Origin: Acanthacorydalis orientalis
Taxonomy: Eukaryota; Arthropoda; Insecta; Megaloptera; Corydalidae
DNA length: 64,000 bases
Reading direction: 5' to 3'
Assembly: GCA_034766995.1 (NCBI GenBank)
Contig: CM068322.1
Coordinates: forward strand, 3,693,089 to 3,757,088
Below the pieces are notes generated by a model. It saw only the letters and a program-made list of their open reading frames with translations. It was not told the DNA's origin and did not search any database. Below are positions 34,635 to 45,794 of this stretch, piece after piece; within the stretch, counting starts at the first letter, position 1; each line of letters begins with the position of its first letter. A program made the position numbers and the translations under genes.

Positions 34635-35640
34635 AAAGACAAACAGCTGGAATCCGCTGACCTTCTTGAATGAATTTAAGACGAAGAAAACTTTATGATC
34701 AATGACACATTAAACACATCAGTTATCACAATTAACGAGTTATGAGTATTTCTACACGTCACCGATTCGAAAATATAAAGTCTTCAGTGAATAATGAACA
34801 TATTTTTTCTACCGAAGAGAGCAAGAATGTCGCGATTTAAAATGAAGGCAATGTTGAGCGTGTTTTTGTAACTAAAGGTATAATGTGCATATATATTTTC
34901 TAGATGGTCAAACTGTCAACTAATAATTTTATAAGAATGTGCCGGAGCGTTTGAGACAAAATCTGTCGTAAAAAGCAGGAATCGGGATTCCACAAATATA
35001 TTCTGAAAATACCCTTCTCTTGATTTAGTTTTTTTTTTTAGTGAAAATATTGTTATTGGTGGAACACGAACTTTATTTAATAGATATCGTCGATTATTAT
35101 TAATCGTTTAGAAGAAATGAAAAAGATAAATAGATGAACGACTAAGCATTTAAAAACATTCTTGATGAAAACTCAAAAATATTTTGAAGTGTGAAATAAG
35201 AAAATGAAAGAGTGAATTAAAATCAATACGAATGACGGCGACAAGATAGAGAATTTTTGAATACTATTTTTGTATACGGAGCTTTATTAACTTTTTTCCT
35301 TTTAGGCCAATTTTACTTAGTATATACTCACACGCAAGCAATATTCCAAATTTTAAAATCGTAAAAAAATGTTTGACTCAAAATATAATTAACATCATTA
35401 ACTTACCATAAATCAAGGTTTTCGTTTATTCTCGTGTGTAGTTTTCGAAAAAAATATATAAACGGTTTTTTACAAAGTTAAAGATAGGATTGTCAAAAAT
35501 TCTGAAATAAACTATGTTCTACGTTCACTTAGTTTCAATTATTGTTTTTACTTTTACTTATAAATAATGTTGGCCTGTATGCTAAATAAATTAAAAAACT
35601 ATTTTAATTGAAATAATATGGGATATGATGTAAATAGGAT
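33444..35640. other. AT-rich sequence, no gene seen
   Basis: Includes TA arrays listed separately. No recognisable coding sequence. Confidence 0.55.
34366..34631. repeat. Two (TA)n microsatellites
   Basis: Arrays at about 34,366-34,422 and 34,601-34,631. Frames of 60-69 codons overlapping the first array are artefacts. Confidence 0.95.
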
Positions 35641-36034
35641 TGTTCGCGCTTTTTCTATGGTTCGATTCGGCGGACCACAGTTGTACGCGAATAAGGAATG
35701 GATAACTGGAGACAATTAAAATCACTACATTCTGCCATACATGTGATATTAAAAAGTAAAATAAGGAGTAAAATGTGTATGCTCCGTCTGCTGCGCGATT
35801 GGGTGATGTACTGTTTTTTTCTATGTTGTTGATTTGATGTTGTCACGTTTTTACGATGGACTCATCCATCGGCGGGAGTTTTGGTCATTCGTTCATATAT
35901 GCGCCGCCAGTCCGACCAGTTTACCTTCCTTTTGAGGGAAGGAAGGTAGGGTTGTGCACGGCCCGGCCGTGCAGAGATGAGAAGGATCAGTATTAAAGTT
36001 ATTGGCCATTCGGGATGCTTCAGAATCCAGAACA
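35641..36034 (-). repeat. BEL/Pao 3' LTR, 394 bp
   Basis: Same length as its partner at 38,410-38,803. By hand I count about 35 substitutions, mostly transitions, and no indels, or roughly 91 per cent identity. The insertion is therefore old enough for substantial drift. Confidence 0.95.
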
Positions 36035-36270
36035 TACTTCCCACCATTGCACGTAGTGCAAGCAGGTTACAGATGATCCGAACCTGAAGCAGTCGTGGAG
36101 GAAGATGGCAGCTTCTGTCCATCATCAGGCGGTGAAGAATCCAAAAAAATTGCAACAGGCATAGCTTGCTGATAGGTCGGCGGAGGTGCGGCATTTGATT
36201 GGCCCGGGTTAGTCGAGTCCAGCGCGCAGGAAAGGTCGACCCGGTGAGAGACGGGACGACGGAAGCTGCC
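35862..36270 (-). pseudogene. BEL/Pao integrase core, truncated
   Basis: LSPGRPFLRAGLD-stop-PGPI near 36,215 matches the VSPARPFxHxGVDYAGPI segment with the first catalytic Asp. After about 20 more residues the similarity ends, so most of the core and all the C-terminal domain are deleted. An open frame continues into the 3' LTR to 35,862, but that part is not gene sequence. Confidence 0.75.
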
Positions 36271-37329
36271 CCATCATCTTGGCCAAACATTGGCTTGGTC
36301 TTGATGCAGGTGATGCAGTTCCTTACGAAGCGCTTGACTAGACTGCGTCCACTGTAAACCCACACCTTTTCTGTAGGAACGCGTACGTGAGTAGAGTGCC
36401 GCTGTGGTATATGACGGAATGGATGTGGGCAATGAAGAGCAGGCTAAGTGGTGAGTCGTTGGGCAAGATTGGTGGATACTTCTCGTTCTCTGGTATACGA
36501 ATGTTGTCGAGGCGACCCCCAACTCGGATAATTCGGTCCTTGTCCATGAATGGTTTGAGCGTCCTTAACGAGGATCGGGTTGATACCTTTGTCCATCGAG
36601 ACAAGAGTCGACGTTACTGTTGGTAGGTGCGTGATTGGACGTGGCGGATCAGCTGAGTCTTTGTGTCGGCGAGTTCATCTGCCGTGAGAGCTCCGGTACA
36701 GTGGAATAATTCTAACGACTCACGTAGAAAGAACTGGGCCGCAGCATGGAGGGCAAATGCAACGGCTCGAAGGGCTCTGCCCAGCGAGAAGTATCGAGTG
36801 AACAGCTGCTATTCCGATGATGGATTCGATATGGTTGATGTGCAGACCTGGTGAATACGCGTCTCTTCCACCGGAAGGGTCTCTGGTCGACCTGGGTCCG
36901 CCGGCCATTGGTTAGGCGGGCGGTTAAGCCAGGTAGATCCGTTCCACCACAGCGATGAGTATCTCATTTGGGCCAGTGTGACCCCACGCGATGTCAAATC
37001 AGCAGGATTCTCCTTGGTAGGAACGTACCTCCATGTTAGATCGGGAAGCTCCATCTGGATGTAGGCAACCCTGTTGACCACGAATGTCTTCCACTTGGAT
37101 GGATGCCCTCGACGCCAGGCAATGACTGTCAGACCAAGCGTACAGGGCGAGTCCCGAAAACAGAGGAATCAGACGGATATGCTTCACGAGCCGCACCACC
37201 AACTGACCGCCGCAGAGTTCTAGCCGAGGAATTGAGACTGGCTTCACTGGCGTTGCCTTCGTCTCGGATGCGAGTAGGTTTGTTTTCCCTACTCCGTTGG
37301 GGTCTACGATACGGAGGTAGATCATAGCG
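36270..37329 (-). pseudogene. pol: BEL/Pao pol remnant: RNase H and integrase N-terminus
   Basis: Immediately after the repeats the minus strand gives AMIYLRIVDPNGVGKTNLLA, VSIPRLELCGGQLVVRLVKH and LYAWSDSHCLA. The last corresponds to the WTDS motif of BEL RNase H. A frame change gives LTWRYVPTKENPADLTSRGV and SSLWWNGSTWL. After another change, LKPFMDKDRIIRVGGRLDN and FIAHIHSVIYHSGTLLTYAF form the integrase zinc-binding H-H part, and NCITCIKTKP the C-C part. The junction with gag lies inside what should be protease-RT. At least two frameshifts occur. Confidence 0.9.
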
Positions 37330-37800
37330 GCTTTGTGGCTCAGCCTTATTTCTCGAGTAGGAGTCGAGAACGCGATCTGCTGTGGTGCAGAGATGTGCTC
37401 AGGAAGGCTGGGTTTGACTGGAGAACTGCACTTGATCTCCGTGGCAGAAGTCGAGGATGCTTTCTGCTGAGGCACGGAGATGATCTTCGGAAGGCTGGGT
37501 GTGATCTCCGTCGCAGGCGTCGAGAGTTCTGTCTGATGAGGCACGGAGATGAGCTCACGATGGCTGGATCTGATCTCCGTCGCAGAGGTCGAGAGTCCTG
37601 TCTGATGAGGCACGGAGATGAGCTCACGATGGCTGGACCTGTCTCCGTCGCAGGCATTGAGTGTCCTATCTGCTGAGGCACAGAGATGAGCTCACGATGG
37701 CTGGACCTGATCTCCGTCGCAGACGTCGAGATTCCTGTCGGCGGAGGTACGGAGATGAGCCCGGGAAAGCTGGGCTTGTGTACTGAAGGCGAGGTTGTGG
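37330..37800 (-). repeat. 69-bp in-frame tandem repeat in gag (23 residues, about 5-6 copies)
   Basis: The unit encodes variants of SATEIRSSHRELISVPHQTG plus three residues. Most copies are 69 bp. One copy near 37,650 lacks one base (CCTGTCTCC instead of CCTGATCTCC), which explains why the reading frame switches there, and one copy near 37,420 is longer. Copies nearest the centre are the most alike, suggesting recent unequal exchange or slippage. Confidence 0.85.
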
Positions 37801-38144
37801 TGCGGAGCACAACCTCTGGACGCGGTGCGGCAACTGATGACGGTGGTTGGTGCAGCAGAAAATCGAACTGCTGCAGGGCCTTGTAGTATTCCATTAGGGT
37901 GAATATAGAACCTTTTCTAGGAGTACTCCGTGTCCTCAACACCTGGTGTGATGACTAGCTGGATATCAGCCCTTTCGAAGTTTTTCCAGCACCTTTTGAT
38001 GTCTTCTTTGACTCCCTCGATGAGAACCTCATCAACCAGGAGTCTGCCACTGTTTATGCCATCCCTTATTCGGGGGACGCTCTTGATGATGTGAGCTCGT
38101 CGATTCTCTTGGGCCTTGATTATGTGAGCTAGACCCTTCGACAT
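37346..38144 (-). pseudogene. gag: BEL/Pao gag remnant
   Basis: The chosen start is ATG at 38,144 (MSKGLAHIIKAQENRRAHII). DEVLIEGVKEDIKRCWKNFE and QLVITPGVEDTEYS follow, then, after a stop and frame change near 37,920, GSIFTLMEYYKALQQFDFLL. This is a Gag-like N-terminal helical segment, as in BEL/Pao Gag. A Pro/Ser-rich region (HQPPSSVAAPRPEVVLRT) leads into the 23-residue repeats. The capsid C-terminal part and zinc knuckles are not seen. Gag would form the particle in which the RNA is copied. An open stretch upstream to 38,404 is probably 5' untranslated. Confidence 0.7.
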
Positions 38145-38409
38145 ATTCTGGCAGGGGTGTGATAGCTTTTACCAGAATGGGGTTGGATGCAGCACCAAGT
38201 TTGATGATACAATCGTGTGAACCTTGAGTTGCTTGTGGTCCGGCCAGGTGGCCTCGGAGAGGTGCGTTGAGCGTGTCCGCGACGTGGGACGAGCACTCAC
38301 AGCGATGAATGGGCCATATCACTGAACACGCGGATGGCGACGATAACAGCGGAACGGAACTCACAAGTGGGAGTGGATCCACGCTGAATCCGTCTCGAAG
38401 GACCAAAAA

Positions 38410-38803
38410 TGTTCGCGCTTTTTCTGTGGTCCGATTTGGCGGACCACAGTTATACGCGAATAAGGAAAGGATAACTGGAGTTAATTAAAATCACTATATT
38501 CCGCCATACATGTAATATTAAAAAGTAAAACAAGGAATAAAATGTGTATTCTTCGTCTGCTGCGCGGTTCGGTGATGTACTGTTTTTTTCTATGTTGTTG
38601 ATTTGATGTTGTCCTGTTTTTACGATGGACTCATCCACTGGCGGGAGTCTTGGTTGTTCGTTCATATATGCACCGCCAGTCCGACCAGTTCACCTTCCTT
38701 TTACGGGAAGGAAGGTAAGGGTGTGCATGGCCCGGCCGTGCAGAGATGGGAAGGACCAGTATTAAAGTTACTGGCCATTCGGGATGCTTCAGAATACCGA
38801 ACA
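38410..38803 (-). repeat. BEL/Pao 5' LTR, 394 bp
   Basis: On the coding strand it ends GCGCGAACA and is followed by TTTTTGGTCCTTCGAGACGG, the place of the primer-binding site. Confidence 0.95.
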
Positions 38804-38949
38804 AGGATATTAATAGTGGTTACAGGAAACGCTTTACAAAAACTTAGATTTCTCTTTATCCACATGTATTTCACACCATTTAATAGTTTTTAATACTTGT
38901 CATCAAAATATGTCACTACAAGTTCCAATAATCAGATTTACTAATTAAT

Positions 38950-39005
38950 GACATACAATCGTGCGTGTGCGTGTGCGTGCGCGTGTGCGTGTGCATGTGT
39001 GTGTG

Positions 39006-39074
<69 letters not shown>

Positions 39075-39076
39075 AC

Positions 39077-39107
<31 letters not shown>

Positions 39108-39428
39108 ATAGGTGTAAAATATATGTACTAAATAATTTTTCTAAAATTTTGAATTTAATCGCATAGAAAATGTGTAGTTTAAAAAATAATTCTTAATGGT
39201 TCAAAACATTGCTAATGTTTATTCTTCTTATTCATAGATGGCGTATGTGTTTGTTATTAATGCGCTTAAGTTACAAATGCGACAATAACGAATGAAAAAA
39301 TTAAATAAATCATTATTGTTTAAAAACTTGTGATGAAATAATATAGTATTTTACAACTATTATATATATATATATATATATATATATTTACATATATTTA
39401 TATATACCTATATATATATATATATACA
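38950..39428. repeat. Complex (GT/GC)n, (TA)n and (TATG)n microsatellites
   Basis: A compound array spans about 38,960-39,109; further TA arrays lie at about 39,361-39,388 and 39,409-39,428. Confidence 0.95.
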
Positions 39429-41939
39429 TTTTTGTGTGTATGCGTATGTAATAATTAAATATATATATACTGTAATTAAAAACGATTTTCAGAAAAAATA
39501 TCCATTAATTGTAATTAATCAAAAACTATTTGTAGAATGGATTTTGCTAAGTTAATAGTTGAAATTCGTGTTTTTAGTGTATGAAATTATGTAATTATTT
39601 AAATTTACATCTGCATTTTAATTTTTATTGTAACTACCAAAATTTCTCTTTTGAATAATATTTAAAGTACATTTGAATAAATTTTCAATGTTTTTTTTAA
39701 AGTAAGCTTTTAAAAACAATACGTTTCATTTTAATACGAAATAAGATAAAGGGGATTCATAAAACTACATATATTTAGTCATGAAAAGTTTTAATATATC
39801 ATTAAAAATTATAACAATTAAAGTTGTGGAAATATTATTACAATTAAATTTCTATTAGTGTTTCTGTACGTATACGTGTCTATTTACGAAGTAAAATAAC
39901 AGCATTAGTAATTGGAAAGTTATACTATAAAAACAAAACTTATAGGTCAGCGATAATTACAAAACTCATTTTATAATTTTATTTTAAAATGTATTCACTA
40001 GCATATACGATCTTTACCCGATCTAAATACTGCTTGGAATCTTCTAGATTTTGAAAGTATATAATTTTTTATGGTTTTTTAGTTTATTTGTTTTTAAACA
40101 GTATTTAATGAGTTTTTTTAAGGAATTTCGGTACTTAATAAATGAATTTGAATTGTCTCAAATTTCTTTCCACTTCATTGAAGGTATCAAAGCAAAAAAT
40201 GTTGTGTACTTAGTTATTTTTTTATATTAGGCAATATGATTTCCATTAAACAAATATAAGAATTAGTAGTATAACATCTACCACATATTTATGATCTTTC
40301 TCAATAATATATGTATATAGTCAATCATACAAAAACGGAAATACAGTTAAAGAGAAAAACTACTTTTTAGAAAACAATTCCATTTGAAAGGTACATGTTT
40401 ATGTTTTTTATAAGAAATATGAATTACGACCTCTTTACATCTCGATATGTATTGACCTATATTTTCAACAGAGTTGTCATTTAGCAATGCTCACTCTCTC
40501 TTATGAAGTTGAAAAGGCGCTGAACACTGTTCATTTTTTTTCAACAAGTCTTTGTAAGAGACAAATGTTTTTTATCGGATTACAATTCGACTGCGACTAT
40601 TTCATCGTTTGTATTACATTTCCAGCTTTGAAAGTTCTATAGACGATTATTCAATGTTTTGGGTTGTTTAACGCTAATAATACTATTTTCTTTTTTGTGT
40701 CTTAATATCGTTTATTTATGGACTTTGAAAAACTATAAAGGTAAAAATTTACAATTTTAATTGCATTTAGATTTACAGTAACATAAAATAAATGACCTTA
40801 ATGCTTAGAAGTGAAAAATTAATAACAGTTTAATTTAATAGCGAAGTTTTTTCTTGTTTTTATTTTTTTGGCCATACATATTTATTATAAGAAGATTTTC
40901 TGTAAACATTACAATCACGTCATAAATTTTCTGTCTCCCAGTTTAAATATGCTCTGGTCGCTATAATGATTTCTTTTTATTACTTCAAATTTCATAGTAT
41001 TTGTTTTCAATCTTCGTTGAATTGTATTAAAAGAAATAAAAAAGTTTGTTCGAAAATGGAAATAATCTCCTTATCTTACATTTTCTCGAATTTAAATCAC
41101 TGGATTAACTTATTAATGAATGTTTTTATTACTTTTATCCATAGACTTAATAAATTTAAACTGATTATACCATATATGTCATATACATTTTTTTATTTCA
41201 GAAAATCAAGTATACAGAATTGATGGTCGGTTGGTTATTTAAGGCTTAAGGGCACATCAATAACTAAGGTTATACGGAATGGAGAAAGAGAAAAATATAT
41301 GTATTTTATATTTGCGTGTAGGTAAATAAATACGTAAATAATTAATTAATTGTAAACGATAGTTTGACAGGTTTCTTTCTATAAATAATGTTTGGTTTTT
41401 TTTTAATTGAATATTTAAGTACATTTATTAATGATAAAATTTTATTACACATTTTTTATAAAACTGCAGATATAAATTAACTACTGAATACAAAAAGTGA
41501 GATTAGGTTTTCAAAGAAATATCAAATCTTCATCTCGCTTATCAGTAAAAAATGTATTATTTTATTGATACCAGTATATTTTATAACTACTATGACACAT
41601 TAAAATATATTTAATTAGATTTATCTAGCTTACATATACCGATTAAATTTTCAATAAACTTATAATAATAGTTAGTCATTCATAAATACTATATTATATT
41701 TCGTATTCACATCTTTGTTCCACTTCTTTATATACTAAAGGCGATAGGACCATACGAAAAAATATTTATATTTCTCTTAATTTTTTTTATTTAGAATTTT
41801 TAGAATGAAATTATGTTTTTAGGTGCATGCGCATCTATACTTGCTCTAAAAAATCGAGCCGTAAGTGTATCACATTTGGTATGGTGTGTTTAAATTTATA
41901 TCAAGTTTTCCAAATATGTAAGGGCAAATGGATAATATC
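39429..41939. other. AT-rich sequence, no gene seen
   Basis: About 2.5 kb with no recognisable element. An 85-codon frame at 40,966-41,223 has no identifiable domain. Confidence 0.55.
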
Positions 41940-42136
41940 GGCTTGGAACAAAAGTTCATAGTGTTTTCCAGTTTGATGCGATGTCATTAATTGCAGTTTC
42001 GCGCACAGCTCGATTATATGAATGACTCCATATATGTTACTTTGACAGGTGAAATTTTAACGTTTTTTTCTCTGTTATTTTTGCGCAATTTTGTGAATTT
42101 TAAGTCTGTTAAATTTAAAAAGTGGAATATAATGTG

Positions 42137-42980
42137 CATTTTCTGCTGTCATTTGATGCTGTTTTATTTCCGGAGAGGAAAAAGTGCTACAGAGATAGTA
42201 AAAAAGATATCTGCCGTTTATGGAGCTGGTGCCGTATCTGACAGTACTGTTTGAAAGTGGTTCGTTTGGTTCAGAGATGGAAAATTCAACCTGGAGGATC
42301 GAGAGCGTCCCGGTAGGTCTGCAGTGTTTGATAATGACAACATTGTAACACTTATTGAAAATAATTAACGTTACACGACATGGGACATCGCAGAGATACT
42401 GCAGGTGTCTCATACGATTATTGTGAGACATTTGGAGACATTTGGATATGTGAATCGTTACGGTGTTTGGATGCCTCATAATTTAACTGAAAGAAATTTA
42501 ATGGAACGCATTTCAATCAGTGATTCGCTCCTTAAAAAAATAAACGATCTATTTCTGAAACGATTAATCACGAGAGATAAAAAATGGATCATATAAAATA
42601 AAAGTCTTTGGGAAACGAAATACGCCTCCGTTAGCTACTCTAAAAGCGAGTCTTTATCCGAAGAAGGCGATGTTGTGTATTTGCTGGGATTGGAAGCGTG
42701 TTGTGTATTACGGGCTTCTCCTAAATAATCAGATACTAAAATTGGAGAAGTATTGTGCTCAATTGGAACAATTAAAGGCGGAAATCTATCAAAAGCGTCC
42801 AGAATTAGTCAATCGGAAGGGTATCGTTTTTCATCAAGACAAGGCTAGACCTCATGTCTCTTTGCAGAAATTAATGCAGTTAAACTGGGACGTCCTACTT
42901 CACTCGCCATATTCACCTGATCTTGCACCTTTAGATTACTATTTGTTCCGGTCTCTACAGAATTCGCTTAATGAAAAAAA
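42137..42980 (+). pseudogene. Mariner transposase, 5' part of the split gene
   Basis: FRRGKSATEIVKKISAVYGA and VSDSTV (first helix-turn-helix) are followed by RDGKFNLEDRERPGR, ILQVSHTIIVRHLETFGYVN and GVWMPHNLTERNLMERISIS. The first catalytic block is ITRDKKWII (GDEKW in relatives, with the acidic pair altered). A shift then gives NNQILKLEKYCAQLEQLKAE, ELVNRKGIVFHQDKARPH (second Asp) and SPYSPDLAPLDYYLFRSLQN (third Asp), ending at NSLNEKN. Stops are few for this window. Confidence 0.9.
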
Positions 42981-43014
42981 CAACCGCGCGTATTTGTGAG
43001 GTCACGCGCGGTTG
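42981..43014. repeat. Perfect 11-bp hairpin at the insertion's left edge
   Basis: CAACCGCGCGT (42,981-42,991) pairs with ACGCGCGGTTG (43,004-43,014) around a 12-nt loop. It is followed by GAAGTGGAACTT, nearly the GAAGTGAAACTTC motif of the Helentron at 4.6-5.8 kb, so it may be a Helentron terminal hairpin. Confidence 0.85.
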
Positions 43015-43061
43015 AAGTGGAACTTAGAGCTGTAAATACAGAATAATTTATTTTTTAATTG

Positions 43062-43126
43062 TTTCTTTCCTAGTAAACTCTATTTTGCCAGGAAACAATA
43101 CTTTATTTATATATTTTAGTGTAAAT
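43062..43126. repeat. Direct repeat A, partner at 45,735-45,794
   Basis: Both copies read TTTCTTTCCT, then about 20 variable bases, then CCAGGAAACAATACT and a TA-rich tail. The TTTCCT and AGGAAA halves could pair within each copy. Confidence 0.8.
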
Positions 43127-43989
43127 GCCAATTTTATCATCATCATATACATTTATATCACATTCAGTCAGAACATCCACGGGAACATTTATTATTTGCC
43201 CCAAAATTCCATATTGCTCATGCACTTATAGTAAACACCGTATTTGAATAAATGAAATTTGTGCATAAATAAGTCGTACTAAGACCATTTCGAGTTTAGG
43301 CAAGTGGAATGGAGTGTTTAGATAGGCAAAGTCGTTCAATTTGGCTAACTTTCGAATAGTATTCCTATTCAGTGATAACCTATATAACAGCTAAACGCTG
43401 TAAAATTATTTCTTCATATACCCGGAAAATCCATGTCGAGAATTTCTACTTGTTTTGGTGGTACATTTTGAGGGAAAACGTTTTACACCGCGGGTTTAAT
43501 ATGGGTGGAAACTATGTGAAAGTCGATGTTACGATTTTGTGTATATTAAACAAATCTTAATAACATGAAAACTATAACACATATCCAAATAAGCAATACA
43601 TGGTTTAATAGAGCAAAGATGTAAGAATGTTACGCAAAGTGAACCTTAAGCGCGTGACGTCATAGGCCGCCACAACATTGTCGCCAAATTGTAGTGTAAT
43701 ATTATCGGTTCGCCGCGCGGATAAATTAATGTAGCTCAAGAATGCGTGTGCGTAAGATGTTGTGTGAGGTATCATTTGACAGAGCTGGACAAGTGATATA
43801 AAATAAAATACAAATATTGACAATAGTGAAACCAATTGAAAAGATATACATTGATAAAGTGTTGAAACTGGACTAATTTTCTCTAAAATTTTAAAAATGT
43901 CGAAATATCTTTAAAACAAGAAGGTAAATAAGTATTGTAAATGGTTACAAAGTGAAAGAAGACTAAATGAGGAATCCAAAAAGGCTCCT

Positions 43990-44751
43990 ATGACAGCAGC
44001 AGAACGAATGAGCCAGCGTCGACAATTTGAGGTGAACAACAGTTACGCGAACGCTGCGACGCCTGATGCAAGTTCACAGGGAATAGATGTCGACAGTGAG
44101 ATGGAACGGATGGAATGCGACGATACAGAAGCAGATGTAACGTTTAAGAATAGATATTTAGCGTTTCAAATTCATTGGCGTCTGGCAAAGAAGCACTTTG
44201 AATAGACATTTTATGGCAACAAGTTGGGTTCTGTTTGTAGAGTTTGTGAACGCATATGGTTCAAAAATAATTTAAAACGGCCAAATGCAGCTATGTTGCA
44301 ATTCTTACAACAGGAATTTACAGATGAAAATGTTTAACAGTTCATGTTGTGCTCAAACTGCTTTACATCAGTAAAGCAAACGAAGGTGCTAACGTTGAGT
44401 AAAATTAACGGTTTCGTGTATCCGCTGAAGCCAACACACTTTCCACTCAACTTTATCGAGATGTTTCTTTTTCAACTAATGCTTTACTGCACAGACCATG
44501 TCAGAACAATAGTTAGTGACTGGCACTGCGTTCCCAAAATACAACTTCTGCTCACCGGGGACTTTAACATTGATGCGTCGAACGATCGTCTGAAACAGTT
44601 TCTGAACGACAAGTTTAGATTGGTCTTGGCCACGGGTCCAATTGACTTCACACATTTAAAGAATATCACTATAGACTTAACGTTCTCTAGAGATATAAGT
44701 GTAACATATAAGTTTTTCATATTGTACTTCTCGTACCATTATCCTGTCTAA
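43990..44751 (+). pseudogene. Helentron fusion frame: N-terminal zinc finger joined to endonuclease
   Basis: A single frame with two stops (44,203 and 44,335) covers 254 codons. The start ATG at 43,990 gives MTAAERMSQRRQFEVNN. GNKLGSVCRVCERIWFKNNL and FMLCSNCF supply the paired Cys-x2-Cys finger at the N-terminus of Helentron Rep/helicase proteins. LSKINGFVYPLKP is the conserved NGFVYP word. Near 44,455 the sequence jumps to the C-terminal endonuclease: LLLTGDFNIDASNDRLKQFL with the GDFN catalytic motif intact, then TIDLTFSRDISVTYKFF and LYFSYHYPV. Rep and helicase are absent, yet the frame is kept across the join. The plus-strand upstream region from about 43,636 (AAAGTGAACCTTAAGCGCG, with a TGACGTCA site at 43,655-43,662) resembles the 5' end of the other Helentron. 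Confidence 0.75.
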
Positions 44752-45734
44752 CAATTTTTTACAAATTAGTCAGCATTGTGACAAATAACCAAAGTTTGTT
44801 ATGGTCATTTCTTTCTTATTAACCCTAAAAACACCACGCCCCGACAACACCGCTTAGGTAAGACGTTTTCCACCAAAAACCTCAGCGGTAGTGACCCGAC
44901 ACCACCTACCAACTTTTTAAAATCATTTTTATACCACAACTGATCATAAATGTACGTAATAGTACGTAAAACTAAATTGATTCAAATATTAGATGGGCAC
45001 ATTTATGTGACTGCAAATTTTTATATGATAACCTATAATTTAAATTTATATCAATGAAGCTAGTTGGATTAGGCATTGCACTCGTTGATGGTTCATTGTT
45101 GTTCGATGATGGAGGTGAATTAACTAACTGAGTAATAGTGTGCGAGTTGTTAGAAAGTGCCTTCCTTTTCGTTCTGCATTCGCGCACACGTTCCAGTGTA
45201 CTTGTTTTAATTTTTATTTCAATTGTTAGTGGTTCCTTTAACTGTTTTCTTTTACGCCACGCTCTCGTTCGTTCAGCTCATAATTTCGGCATATTTAATT
45301 ATAAAATACTTCTGAAACCACAAATGTTTGATCCCACAACATTTTATACGTATATACTGTGTGCATGGCAACGTGTGGCGCCAACTATCGACTTCGGTAG
45401 AAATGTTGGCCCCCGCTGTCTTATAAGAATTATATTGTCAAAGTATGTAAATATGTTCTCATGTAAATTAAAGTTATTTTGTTGGGTGTAAATCTTTTTC
45501 TTGAAAAGGTAAGCTGCAATTTATTTTATATTTAATTAATTTTTTCTCAATCGAGTACTAAGTTGCCATGAAATCACCAATGTTTTGATGTTTTACAGCT
45601 AACCAAGTAAAGTTGAAATACATCTTAACGAGCATTTTTTAAACAACTTACTTCCTCGACTGTAAGAATTTTACTTCGTGCATCATGTGCCAGCTTTGTG
45701 TCGAGCAAACAAAGAAAACTTACATATTTATATA

Positions 45735-45794
45735 TTTCTTTCCTGATAAACACTCTTTTACCAGGAAACAATACTGTGTATATTTAGTATAAAT
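45735..45794. repeat. Direct repeat A', partner at 43,062-43,126
   Basis: Same orientation as its partner, 2.7 kb away, about 80 per cent identical by eye over the first 40 bases. Confidence 0.8.

Larger units (their letters stand above)
35641..38803 (-). mobile_element. BEL/Pao LTR retrotransposon, complete insertion but internally deleted
   Basis: Two direct 394-bp LTRs bound a 2.4-kb interior coding on the minus strand. AGGAT stands immediately outside both LTRs (35,636-35,640 and 38,804-38,808), a perfect 5-bp target duplication. Each LTR starts TGTTC and ends GAACA. The interior reads Gag, a 23-residue tandem repeat, then directly RNase H and the N-terminal part of integrase. Protease and reverse transcriptase, normally about 2.5 kb, are gone, and the integrase core is shortened. 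A purine run (GGTGGGAAGTA on the minus strand) next to 36,035 is a plausible polypurine tract. Confidence 0.95.

Noticed and set aside
37103..37886. Plus-strand frames of 66-113 codons
   Set aside because: Antisense to the BEL/Pao gag repeats, where the minus strand has recognisable Gag and RNase H sequence.
38149..38404. Extension of gag to an ATG at 38,404
   Set aside because: The protein has no Gag-like character before 38,144, and the region follows the primer-binding site, where a leader is expected.
45138..45491. 117-codon plus-strand frame
   Set aside because: Lies in the 3' part of the inserted Helentron block without any recognisable domain.
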